The notes below the pieces were generated by a model, which was not told where the DNA came from, searched no databases, and saw nothing but the letters and a program-made list of their open reading frames with translations. Of a stretch of 23,737 bases of DNA, positions 15,705-22,682 are shown one piece after another (position 1 is the first letter of the stretch; each line of letters starts with the position of its first letter). Source of the stretch: FEN-1219 sp037445815 (GTDB taxonomy: Bacteria; Pseudomonadota; Gammaproteobacteria; Steroidobacterales; Rariloculaceae); NCBI GenBank assembly GCA_037445815.1, contig JBBIJV010000026.1, positions 1 through 23,737 of the forward strand. Reading direction: 5' to 3'. The translations under genes and the position numbers were made by a program.

Positions 15705-15733
15705 ATTCTAGAGATTCGGCCGGTCTCGGTCAA
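15705..15733 (-). promoter_or_regulatory. Predicted sigma-70 promoter of rplU-rpmA
   Basis: On the minus strand, TTGACC (15733-15728) and TAGAAT (15710-15705) are 17 bases apart; each matches 5 of 6 consensus positions. The leader to the rplU ATG would be about 44 bases. This is the strongest promoter match in the window, fitting a ribosomal operon. The rest of the 269-base gap to ispB shows no gene or RNA that I can recognise. Confidence 0.8.
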
Positions 15734-15867
15734 ACGACTTCGCCGCTTTGGGTTGGCGGCGCTTTGCTGCGCGGCAGGCGCGCCGTGGCGCCCGTGCGGC
15801 CATCGAGCGAGTGGCACCCGCTTGCGCGCGGCGGAGAACAGAATGGCGCGAGGCGGCGAGCAGAGCG

Positions 15868-15916
15868 TTCACGGCGCGGCGCCGATTCGCTATGGAGTGG
15901 GGGGATGAGGCAAAAT
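15868..15916 (+). promoter_or_regulatory. Possible ispB promoter region
   Basis: Two weak options are visible. TTCACG (15868-15873) and TATGGA (15891-15896) are 17 bases apart and would give a roughly 20-base leader containing GGGGATGAGG. Alternatively CAAAAT (15911-15916), 7 bases before the ATG, could act as a -10 box for a leaderless transcript. Neither is strong. Confidence 0.3.
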
Positions 15917-15923
15917 TTGCGCC

Positions 15924-16925
15924 ATGTCGTTGGCGAAACCGAATCCGGCTGGGCCCTCGCTCGAGGGGTTGAGGGCGCTCGTCGCGGACGATTGGGGCGA
16001 CGTCAATCGCATGATCGTGCGCCGGTTGGGCAGCGACGTTGCGCTCGTCAACCAGGTGGCGCACCACATCATTCATAACGGCGGCAAGCGGCTGCGGCCG
16101 CTGGCCGTGCTGCTCGCGGCGCGGGCGTGCGGCGCGGGGCGCGATCAGACGCATGTTGCGGCGGCCGCGATCATCGAGTTCATTCATACGGCCACGCTGC
16201 TGCACGACGACGTCGTCGACAGCTCGGGCCTGCGCCGCGGCCGCGAGACGGCGAATGCCGTGTTCGGCAACCAGGCGAGCGTGCTCGTCGGGGATTTCCT
16301 GTACTCGCGCTCGTTCCAGATGATGGTCGAGCTCGAGGAAATGCGCGTGCTCGACGTGCTCGCGAACGCCACGAACACCATCGCCGAGGGCGAGGTGCTG
16401 CAGCTCATGAACTGCAACAACCCCGACGTCTCCGAGACGGACTACATGGAAGTCATCTACCGCAAGACCGCGAAGCTGTTCGAGGCCGGTACGCGGATCG
16501 GCGCGATCCTCGCGAAGCAGAGCGACGACATCGAGCAATCTCTCGCGGCCTACGGCCGCCACCTCGGCCAGGCCTTCCAGCTCGTCGACGATGCGCTCGA
16601 CTACGACGCGAACCCCGAGGTGCTCGGCAAGAACATCGGCGACGACCTCGCCGAAGGCAAGCCGACGCTGCCGCTGATCTACGCGATGGCGCACGGCAGC
16701 GCCGCCGAACGGCACATGATCCGCGAGGCCATCGAGACGGGCGGCACGCGCAACTTGACCTCGATTCAGCTCGCGATCGAGGCGTCGGGCGGGCTGCGTT
16801 ACACGGCCGAGCGCGCCCGCGCGGAGGTCGAGCTCGCGGTCGCGGCGCTCGAGCAGCTGCCGGCGTCGAAGTTTCGCGACGGGCTCGTCGATCTCGCGCG
16901 CTTCGCCGTCGAGCGGCGGTACTAG
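15924..16925 (+). CDS. ispB: Octaprenyl diphosphate synthase (trans-polyprenyl synthase)
   Basis: Makes the long polyprenyl diphosphate side chain of ubiquinone by adding isopentenyl diphosphate to farnesyl diphosphate (333 residues). The family motifs are all present: G-G-K-R-L-R-P at 53-59, the first Asp-rich motif L-H-D-D-V-V-D (DDxxD, 95-99) followed by R-R-G at 104-106, and the second Asp-rich motif D-D-A-L-D at 222-226, then D-D-L-A-E-G-K-P-T-L-P. Small residues before the first motif fit a long-chain product. The exact chain length cannot be read from sequence. Position, divergent from rplU-rpmA-obgE, is the common gammaproteobacterial one. Confidence 0.95.
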   Translation: MSLAKPNPAGPSLEGLRALVADDWGDVNRMIVRRLGSDVALVNQVAHHIIHNGGKRLRPLAVLLAARACGAGRDQTHVAAAAIIEFIHTATLLHDDVVDSSGLRRGRETANAVFGNQASVLVGDFLYSRSFQMMVELEEMRVLDVLANATNTIAEGEVLQLMNCNNPDVSETDYMEVIYRKTAKLFEAGTRIGAILAKQSDDIEQSLAAYGRHLGQAFQLVDDALDYDANPEVLGKNIGDDLAEGKPTLPLIYAMAHGSAAERHMIREAIETGGTRNLTSIQLAIEASGGLRYTAERARAEVELAVAALEQLPASKFRDGLVDLARFAVERRY

Positions 16926-16960
16926 CCTCCGCCGGCCGCCGATCGCGCGTCGCGAAGCGC

Positions 16961-17308
16961 CTAGCTTTTCGCCTTTTCGCCCTGCGCCTTCTCGGCCTTC
17001 GCCTTCTCGACGGCGGCGAGCCGTTGTAGCTGCTCCTCGGTGGCCGGCGGCTGGTAGCGCGCCTTCCACTCCGAGTACGGCATGCCGTAGATCTTCTCGC
17101 GCGCCGCCTCGAGATCGACTTCGATGCCGCGCTCGCGCGCCGCCTCGACGAACCATTTGCTCAGGCAGTTGCGGCAAAATCCCGCGAGGATCATGAGGTC
17201 GATGTTCTGCACTTCCTTGTGCTCGTCGAAATGCTTGAGCAGGCGGCGCAGTACGGCGGCCTCGAGCTCGGTCTCGTCGGTTTTTTCGAGCTTCAGCTTC
17301 TCCGTCAT
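16961..17308 (-). CDS. DUF1244 family protein
   Basis: A 115-residue cytoplasmic protein of the DUF1244 family (Pfam PF06844), found widely in proteobacteria and without a settled function. The core is highly characteristic: V-Q-N-I-D-L-M-I-L-A-G-F-C-R-N-C-L-S-K-W near residues 38-57, with a C-x-x-C pair, then Y-G-M-P-Y-S-E-W-K. It departs from the family in a C-terminal tail rich in Ala, Lys and Glu (about residues 97-115), likely an extended helix or disordered. A ribosome binding site (GAGGGA) lies before the ATG. It starts 28 bases after the sulfotransferase stop and could be co-transcribed. Its end is 35 bases from the convergent ispB end; no clear terminator is seen there. Confidence 0.9.
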   Translation of the reverse strand: MTEKLKLEKTDETELEAAVLRRLLKHFDEHKEVQNIDLMILAGFCRNCLSKWFVEAARERGIEVDLEAAREKIYGMPYSEWKARYQPPATEEQLQRLAAVEKAKAEKAQGEKAKS

Positions 17309-17338
17309 GATCGGTTCCCTCGAGTCGTTGCACCGATC
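17309..17338. repeat. Inverted repeat before the DUF1244 gene
   Basis: GATCGGT (17309-17315) and ACCGATC (17332-17338) form a 7-bp inverted repeat with a 16-base loop. It fills the gap between the sulfotransferase stop and the DUF1244 start and spans the latter's ribosome binding site. It might affect translation of the DUF1244 gene; this is inference only. Confidence 0.4.
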
Positions 17339-18242
17339 ACTGTAGCGCGTTTGCGGCGAGCTCGGGCCACAGCGCGTCGATACCGGTGCCTGCCGTGCGC
17401 TCCCGAAGCTTCGCGGCGAGCCGCCGCGCCTGCTCCGCGGAGAACTGGCCCCGCCAATCGCCGACGACGCCCTTGCGCACGAACTTGGGCATGTCGGCGG
17501 GCCTCGGGCTCGACCAGCGATCCTGATCGCGCCGCATCTCGTCGAAGCTGCTCAATCGAACGACGTCGTCGAGGCGGTGCGGCTCGCGCACAAGCGCGGC
17601 GGCGCGCCCGCCCAAGAGCTCCGCGATGCGCGCGACGGCGTCCGCCGGCGCGGCGCGCATCCGCTCGTAGGTCAAGAACAACACGTTCTCGTCGTTTCGC
17701 CGGGGCCACCACGACACGAGATGGTCGAAGTAGTCGCCGAAGTCCACCTCGCCCGCCATGAAGCATTCGAAAAACGCGTCCCAGGTTCCGTCCGCGAAAT
17801 CGTAGTGCCGCGGAAAACCGCGCGTGTGGTGATAGAACGACACGGCGCAATCGAATGGATTGCGCGCGATGTAGACGTACTTCGCCTCCGCAGCGAACGG
17901 TGTGCGCTCAAAAGGCAAGTGCGTCTTGATGAGCCGCGGCTCGGGCAGCGCGCGCAGGGCAGCTTCGCCCACCTCCTCGAGATGCGGGAACAGCTCGTCG
18001 AGCCGCTGCCCCGCCGCGAGCGGCCGCGCGTCGTTCTCGAGCAGGTAAACGATGTACTGCACCCACGTGGTCCCGCACTTCGGATAAGACGCGACGAAGA
18101 CGTCGCCCGGCGCCGCGCGATAACGTTGCCCGGAGGCAAACCCCTCCACGGGGAAGCCCATCGGCATGCGAAAGCCGTCGTGGATCATATAGCGCGGGCG
18201 GCGGGCCATCGCGTTGCTCACGCGCTCGTCGCCTGCGGACAC
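17337..18242 (-). CDS. Cytosolic-type (SULT-like) sulfotransferase
   Basis: Transfers sulfate from PAPS to a hydroxyl or amine of an unknown acceptor (301 residues, Sulfotransf_1 family, PF00685). The PAPS site is complete: 5'-phosphosulfate loop S-Y-P-K-C-G-T-T-W at 52-60, 3'-phosphate site A-R-N-P-F-D at 126-131 with a following Ser, and the C-terminal R-K-G-V-V-G-D-W at 256-263. The catalytic His is H108 in K-T-H-L-P. These motifs resemble animal cytosolic SULTs that modify small molecules such as phenols and sterols, more than the polysaccharide enzymes. No signal peptide is visible. The ATG at 18242 is 7 bases from the upstream gene; M12 (18209) is an alternative start. No substrate gene is evident nearby. 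Confidence 0.92.
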   Translation of the reverse strand: MSAGDERVSNAMARRPRYMIHDGFRMPMGFPVEGFASGQRYRAAPGDVFVASYPKCGTTWVQYIVYLLENDARPLAAGQRLDELFPHLEEVGEAALRALPEPRLIKTHLPFERTPFAAEAKYVYIARNPFDCAVSFYHHTRGFPRHYDFADGTWDAFFECFMAGEVDFGDYFDHLVSWWPRRNDENVLFLTYERMRAAPADAVARIAELLGGRAAALVREPHRLDDVVRLSSFDEMRRDQDRWSSPRPADMPKFVRKGVVGDWRGQFSAEQARRLAAKLRERTAGTGIDALWPELAANALQ

Positions 18243-18249
18243 GGCGCCG

Positions 18250-18723
18250 CTAGATGTAGGCCATCCATCGGCCCGTCGTCACGACGCAGACCCAAAAGAA
18301 GAGGGACAGCGTCGCGAAGCCCTTGACGATCGGCGGCGGGCGATCGGCCGTCACCCACGAGCTGCCCGAGCGGCGCACGGCGACGTCGAACGCGAGCGCA
18401 TTCAAGCCGGCGAGCACGAGAAACACCATCTTGAGCAGGAACGCCTTGTTCGTGCCGAAGCTCGTTGCGCCGTAGATGAAGAGCAGCGACCCCGTGAGCA
18501 CGTTGATCGCGAATCCGGCCCAGACGAACGGCAACAGACCGATCATGCTCTCGAGGCGCAGCCCGCGCGCCATGCCGAGCACGCGCAGATCGATGAGCAA
18601 GATGCCGCCGACGAGCAGCGACAGGCCGATGTAGTGGCCGGTCTCAAACGCCGGATAAAGCCACGCGATCGTGCGGATCGCGTTCGCGATGCTCGTATTT
18701 TCGAGCCACACCAGAAATTCCAT
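18250..18723 (-). CDS. Four-helix membrane protein, DUF6644-like (copy B)
   Basis: A 157-residue integral membrane protein with four predicted transmembrane helices and short loops. It is clearly paralogous to the gene just upstream: both share W-x-Y-P-x-x-E-T-x-H near the second helix, L-R-V-L-G, L-L-P-x-x-W-x-G-F, S/T-G-x-L-L-F, and an end with F-W-x-x-x-V-x-x-G-R-x-x-A-Y. The overall pattern resembles proteins I recall as DUF6644, which have no known function; this label is tentative. The conserved His in the helix could bind haem or a metal, by inference only. A good ribosome binding site (GAGGGG) precedes the ATG. It lies 20 bases after copy A and 7 bases before the sulfotransferase gene. 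Confidence 0.82.
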   Translation of the reverse strand: MEFLVWLENTSIANAIRTIAWLYPAFETGHYIGLSLLVGGILLIDLRVLGMARGLRLESMIGLLPFVWAGFAINVLTGSLLFIYGATSFGTNKAFLLKMVFLVLAGLNALAFDVAVRRSGSSWVTADRPPPIVKGFATLSLFFWVCVVTTGRWMAYI

Positions 18724-18743
18724 CGCCTACCCCTCGAGCGCGG

Positions 18744-19220
18744 TCACGGCGCGTAGGCGATGAGGCGGCCCGCGCAGACGGCGCCGAGCCAGAAGACGAG
18801 CGACGTGACGGCGATCCATTTCGTCCCCGTGGTGGGCACCGGGGCCGGCGCGTCGGCCGCAGCCTCGCGGAACACGCGCCGGCCGAGCAGCGCCGCGTTG
18901 ATGCCGCCGAGAATGATCAGAATCATCTTGATCCGGAACGTGTACTTGCCCCAGAAATACACCGAATCGGACGTGAAGAGCAGCGTGCCGCTGATCGCGT
19001 TCAGCGTGAAGCCGATCCACGCGAGCGGCAGGAGCTGCTGCATGCGCACGAGCGGCAGCTCGGGTTTGTAACCCAGCACGCGCAGATTGATGAGCCCGAG
19101 CGAGCCGATCATCATCGCCATGCCGAGGGAATGGATCGTCTCGAGCAGCGGGTATCCCCAGAGCGACTCGGCCACGAGCACGCCGACCCAGGTGCTCTGT
19201 AGCCACTCCAAGAAACCCAT
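18744..19220 (-). CDS. Four-helix membrane protein, DUF6644-like (copy A)
   Basis: A 158-residue inner-membrane protein with four predicted helices, the upstream member of a tandem pair. It carries E-T-I-H-S-L-G-M in helix 1-2, where copy B has E-T-G-H-Y-I-G-L, and then L-R-V-L-G, L-L-P-L-A-W-I-G-F and a C-terminal G-R-L-I-A-Y. Similarity over the whole length with the same spacing points to an old gene duplication. The third loop is longer here and rich in Ala/Pro. The start has a G-rich ribosome binding site (GGGGGT). It is probably the first gene of a unit with copy B, the sulfotransferase and perhaps the DUF1244 gene, having its own -10-like box upstream. Confidence 0.82.
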   Translation of the reverse strand: MGFLEWLQSTWVGVLVAESLWGYPLLETIHSLGMAMMIGSLGLINLRVLGYKPELPLVRMQQLLPLAWIGFTLNAISGTLLFTSDSVYFWGKYTFRIKMILIILGGINAALLGRRVFREAAADAPAPVPTTGTKWIAVTSLVFWLGAVCAGRLIAYAP

Positions 19221-19255
19221 CTGACCCCCGGCGTCGCTGCGCGCGAAACGCCGCG

Positions 19256-19261
19256 ATTGTA
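19256..19261 (-). promoter_or_regulatory. Possible -10 box of the membrane-protein/sulfotransferase unit
   Basis: On the minus strand TACAAT (5 of 6 to consensus) lies 35 bases before the ATG at 19220, leaving a leader of about 28 bases that includes the GGGGGT ribosome binding site. No clear -35 box is present at the proper distance. It lies in the 88-base gap after the gamma-glutamyltransferase-family gene. Confidence 0.4.
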
Positions 19262-19308
19262 CTCAAAGCGCGCCGGTTGCGGGGATATGGTGTGCGGTGT
19301 GCGCGCCG

Positions 19309-21225
19309 CTACCACGCGACGCCGTAGTCCTCGCCGAAGTCGCTCGAGCCGCCCCAGAGCGAGCCGTGCTCCTGGTCGATGAAGATCGCGTTGATCGGGC
19401 CCGACGTGCGCTCCCAACCCTCCACGCGATACCCCATGCCCGCGAGCTCGGCCTTGACCCACGCCGGCGTGTCGTTGCGCACCACGAGCCGCCCCGGCTC
19501 CGACGCGTGATCGCCGAACGAGTTGTGCATCTGGTAGCTGTTGAAGTTCGCGGCCTCGGTGGCCTGCTGCACGCTCATGTTGAACTCGACGATGTTCAGG
19601 AAAAACTGGAGCAGGTTCTGGTCCTGCGCATCGCCGCCTTGCACCGCGAACGACAGAAAGGGCTTGCCGTCGCGCAGCGCGAGGCTCGGCGACAGCGTCG
19701 CGCGCGGACGCTTGCCGGGCGCCAGCACGTTGTACGGATTCTGCTTCGGATCGAGCACGAAACTCTGCATGCGCTGCGACAAGCCGACACCGGTGTTGCC
19801 CGCGATGAACGCCGGCACCCAGCCGCCGCTCGGCGTGATCGAGACCACCCAACCGTTCTCGTCGGCGGCCTGGATCGACGTGGTGCCGGCCAGGAACGCC
19901 TCGTCGTGCGTCATCGTGAATTCCGGCTCGTGCGCCGCCTGGCGCCGCTCCGCGATGCGCGGCCGCCAGCTCTCGAGCTCCTCGCGGAACGGATTCGTCG
20001 CGCCCTGATACGGATACGGATCGCCGGGCCGAACGGCGGCGTCGTTCTGCCGCCAGTTGATCGTGGCGAACCGGTCGCGCGCGTACTCCTTCGACAAGAG
20101 CCCCTTGAGCGGCTCGACGGGCGGCACGTACGGGTCGCCGTAGTAGAAGTCGCGATCGGCGTAGGCGAGATTCATCGCCTGGTACAGCGCGTGGATGTAG
20201 CGCGCGCTGTTGTAGCCGAGCGCACGCACATCCAGCTGCTCTAGCAGGTTCAGCGTTTGCAGCATCACGGGGCCTTGCACCCACGAGCTCAGCTTGTAAA
20301 CGTCGACGCCCTTGTAGTTCGTGACGACGGGGTCTTCGACGTAAACCTTGTAGCGGTCCAAGTCCTCGAGCGTGAACAAACCGCCGGCGGCTTGCGTGGC
20401 CGACACGATCTCGCGCGCGATGTCGCCGCGGTAGAAGCGGTCGTAGGCGGCCATGATGGCCTCTTCGCGCGACTTGCCGGCGGCGAGCGCCTCGCGCTCG
20501 GCGTCGACGAGCTTCGTGAGCGTGGCGAGCAGCTCGGGCTGCCTGAAAATCTCGCCGGTGTGCGGGGCGGCCCACGCCTGCGGGCGCTTCGGATCGTAGT
20601 TCGGCAGCAGAACGCGCCGCGACGCGTCCCAGCGGACGAGGAGCGCTTTGCTCGCCTCGATGTTCGCGGCCTGCGTCTGCTCCATCGGGTAGCCGGCCGC
20701 CATCTCCATCGCCGGCTCGAGCACCTCCTCGAGGCTCAGCGTGCCGAACTGCGCGAGCATCGTGAGCAATCCACCCGGCGTGCCGGGCGTGACGGCCGCG
20801 AGCGGGCCGAACTCCGGGGGGTGGCGAAGCCCGCGCGAGCGGAAGAACTCCGGCGTCGCGCCCGTCGGCGCTACACCGAGCGCGTTGATCGCGCGCACTT
20901 GACCCGTGCGCGGGTCGTGAATCAGGGCCTGCGTCTCGCCGCCCCAGCTCAGCGTGTCCCACATCGTGGCGGCGGCCGCGAGCATGGCGCAGGCGGCGTC
21001 GACGGCGTTGCCGCCGCGCGCGAACGTGAGCGCCCCGGCCGTCGCCGCGAGCGGCTTGCCCGTGATGGCGACCCAGTGCTTGCCGTGGAGGGGGGCTTTC
21101 CGCGTCTCGCGCTCTTCTTGGCCGGAGGCGGCTCCGGCGGCGCAGAAAACGACGGCCGCCGCTGCGATCGCGGTAGCCCAGCGATGGGCTCGGCCGGGAC
21201 GCCGAGCGGTGCCGATCTTGACCAT
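19309..21225 (-). CDS. Secreted gamma-glutamyltransferase-family enzyme
   Basis: N-terminal-nucleophile hydrolase of the gamma-glutamyltransferase/cephalosporin-acylase superfamily (638 residues), expected to cleave itself into large and small subunits in the periplasm. The signal peptide covers about residues 1-35. Large-subunit hallmarks include G-G-N-A-V-D-A-A-C-A at 71-80 and the P-G-T-P-G-G-L near 147. The predicted self-cleavage site is G447|T448-T449, with T448 the likely nucleophile. The context T-T-S-I-Q-A-A-D differs from the classic T-T-H-Y-S-V-V-D of GGT. Downstream, K-R-P-R-A-T-L-S-P-S and V-Q-G-G-D replace the classic S-S-M-S-P and S-P-G-G. The enzyme may therefore act on a gamma-glutamyl compound other than glutathione or on another amide. 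It diverges from rarA. Confidence 0.9.
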   Translation of the reverse strand: MVKIGTARRPGRAHRWATAIAAAAVVFCAAGAASGQEERETRKAPLHGKHWVAITGKPLAATAGALTFARGGNAVDAACAMLAAAATMWDTLSWGGETQALIHDPRTGQVRAINALGVAPTGATPEFFRSRGLRHPPEFGPLAAVTPGTPGGLLTMLAQFGTLSLEEVLEPAMEMAAGYPMEQTQAANIEASKALLVRWDASRRVLLPNYDPKRPQAWAAPHTGEIFRQPELLATLTKLVDAEREALAAGKSREEAIMAAYDRFYRGDIAREIVSATQAAGGLFTLEDLDRYKVYVEDPVVTNYKGVDVYKLSSWVQGPVMLQTLNLLEQLDVRALGYNSARYIHALYQAMNLAYADRDFYYGDPYVPPVEPLKGLLSKEYARDRFATINWRQNDAAVRPGDPYPYQGATNPFREELESWRPRIAERRQAAHEPEFTMTHDEAFLAGTTSIQAADENGWVVSITPSGGWVPAFIAGNTGVGLSQRMQSFVLDPKQNPYNVLAPGKRPRATLSPSLALRDGKPFLSFAVQGGDAQDQNLLQFFLNIVEFNMSVQQATEAANFNSYQMHNSFGDHASEPGRLVVRNDTPAWVKAELAGMGYRVEGWERTSGPINAIFIDQEHGSLWGGSSDFGEDYGVAW

Positions 21226-21232
21226 GGGCCCG

Positions 21233-21238
21233 AGTGTA
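21233..21238 (-). promoter_or_regulatory. Possible -10 box of the GGT-family gene
   Basis: On the minus strand TACACT, preceded by TGC (an extended -10 pattern), ends 7 bases before the ATG at 21225. No Shine-Dalgarno sequence fits in the remaining seven bases, so a leaderless transcript is possible. No clear -35 box is seen. Confidence 0.4.
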
Positions 21239-21290
21239 GCACCCGTGCCGCCCCGGCCGCCGGGGAAAGCGTCACGCTGCGCAACCCCAG

Positions 21291-21296
21291 TAGAAT
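21291..21296 (+). promoter_or_regulatory. Possible -10 box of rarA
   Basis: TAGAAT (5 of 6 to consensus) lies 9 bases before the rarA ATG at 21306, within the 80-base divergent gap. The only ribosome-binding-like sequence, GGTGG, touches the ATG and is too close to work normally. No good -35 box is visible. Confidence 0.45.
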
Positions 21297-21305
21297 GGCC
21301 GGTGG

Positions 21306-22658
21306 ATGGCCAAGAACGTGCCCGACGAGCTCGCGCTTTTTCCGGCTGCCGGCACGAGTCCCGACGCTGCGGTGCCGCTCGCGCACCGCTTGCGGCCCGA
21401 CTCGTTCGAGGATTTCCTGGGCCACGAGCAGCTGCTCGGGCCCGGCAAGCCGCTGCGCGAGGCCATCGAGCAGGGCGCGATCGCGAGCATGGTGCTCTGG
21501 GGCCCGCCCGGCTGCGGCAAGACCACGCTCGCGCGGCTGCTCGCGCGCTACACCGACAAGGAATTCGTCACGTTCAGCGCGGTCACCGAGGGTGTACCGC
21601 GCGTGCGCGAGATCATTCGCGAAGCCGAGCAGCGCCGGCAAGTCGAGGGCCGCGGCACGATCCTCTTCTGCGACGAGATCCATCGCTTCAATCGCGCGCA
21701 ACAGGACGCGTTCTTGCCGTCCGTCGAGTCCGGCGTCATCACGCTCGTCGGCGCGACCACGGAGAATCCGTCGTTCGAGCTGAATTCGGCCCTGCTCTCG
21801 CGCGTGCGCGTGTTCGTGCTCGAGCCGCTCGCGCCGGATGCCATCGGCGCGATCGTCGCGCGCGCCCATCGCCAGCTCGAAGCCGAGAACGGCAACGTGC
21901 CGGAGCTCGCGCCGGAAGCCGTCGAGCTGCTCGTGCGGCATGCCGCCGGCGACGCGCGCCGTGCGCTGAACGCGACGGAGGCCGTGCTCGGGCACTTGGC
22001 GCGCGGCAAGCGCCGCGCAGCTCCGGTCACGGCCGAGGAAGTCGCGGCCGTACTCGAGCGCCGCCTCGCGCAGTACGACAAGAGCGGCGAGCAACACTAC
22101 AACCTGATCTCGGCGCTGCACAAAGCCGTGCGCGGCAGCGACCCCGATGCGGCGCTCTACTGGTTCGCGCGGATGGCCGAAGGCGGCGAGGATCTGCTCT
22201 ACGTCGCGCGGCGCGTGGTGCGCATGGCCGTCGAGGACATCGGGCTCGCGGATCCGCGCGGGCTCTCGATCGCCCTCGCGGCGAAGGACGCGTATCACTT
22301 CCTGGGCTCGCCCGAGGGCGACCTCGCGATCGCCGAGGCCATCGTCTATCTCGCGACGGCGCCGAAGTCGAACGCCGTCTACGGCGCGTACGGCGCCGCG
22401 CTCCAAGCGGCGCGCGAGCATCCCGCGGAGCCCGTGCCGCTCCACATCCGCAACGCTCCAACACAGCTCATGAAAGACATCGGCTACGGCCACGGCTACC
22501 GCTACGACCATGCCGAAGGCGGGCACGCGGCCGGCCAGGAGTATCTGCCCGACGTGCTGCGCGGCGCGCGCTGGTACGATCCCGGCGCGGCCGGTTACGA
22601 GAAAACGATCGCCGAGCGCCTCGCTTGGTGGCGCGCGCGCAAGAACGAAGCCTCGTAA
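21306..22658 (+). CDS. rarA: Replication-associated recombination protein A (AAA+ ATPase)
   Basis: RarA/MgsA, a clamp-loader-like AAA+ ATPase that acts at stalled replication forks with SSB in the cytoplasm (450 residues, normal length). Walker A G-P-P-G-C-G-K-T-T is at 66-74, Walker B I-L-F-C-D-E-I-H at 119-126, sensor 1 G-A-T-T-E-N-P-S at 149-156, and L-S-R-V near 164 carries the expected arginine. The C-terminal MgsA domain has H-Y-N-L-I-S-A-L-H-K-A-V-R-G-S-D-P-D-A-A-L-Y-W and ends with Y-L-P-D-x-L-R-G. The N-terminus is short before the P-L-A-H-R-L-R-P block, as in relatives. The next gene follows after 24 bases. lolA, often upstream in gammaproteobacteria, is absent. Confidence 0.97.
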   Translation: MAKNVPDELALFPAAGTSPDAAVPLAHRLRPDSFEDFLGHEQLLGPGKPLREAIEQGAIASMVLWGPPGCGKTTLARLLARYTDKEFVTFSAVTEGVPRVREIIREAEQRRQVEGRGTILFCDEIHRFNRAQQDAFLPSVESGVITLVGATTENPSFELNSALLSRVRVFVLEPLAPDAIGAIVARAHRQLEAENGNVPELAPEAVELLVRHAAGDARRALNATEAVLGHLARGKRRAAPVTAEEVAAVLERRLAQYDKSGEQHYNLISALHKAVRGSDPDAALYWFARMAEGGEDLLYVARRVVRMAVEDIGLADPRGLSIALAAKDAYHFLGSPEGDLAIAEAIVYLATAPKSNAVYGAYGAALQAAREHPAEPVPLHIRNAPTQLMKDIGYGHGYRYDHAEGGHAAGQEYLPDVLRGARWYDPGAAGYEKTIAERLAWWRARKNEAS

Positions 22659-22682
22659 CGCCGGACGACGGCAGGTGCTCAA

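Noticed and set aside
15734..15867. Possible small RNA or tRNA in the rplU-ispB gap
   Set aside because: No cloverleaf, T-loop sequence or terminator was found, and the region looks like ordinary GC-rich intergenic DNA.
16926..16960. Possible bidirectional terminator between ispB and the DUF1244 gene
   Set aside because: Only a 4-bp GCGC stem with an 8-base loop can be drawn, and the following T-rich part belongs to the DUF1244 coding sequence. Too weak to report as a feature.
15708..17333. Minus-strand 541-codon frame across ispB and the DUF1244 gene
   Set aside because: It overlaps both ispB and the true DUF1244 frame and contains no recognisable sequence.
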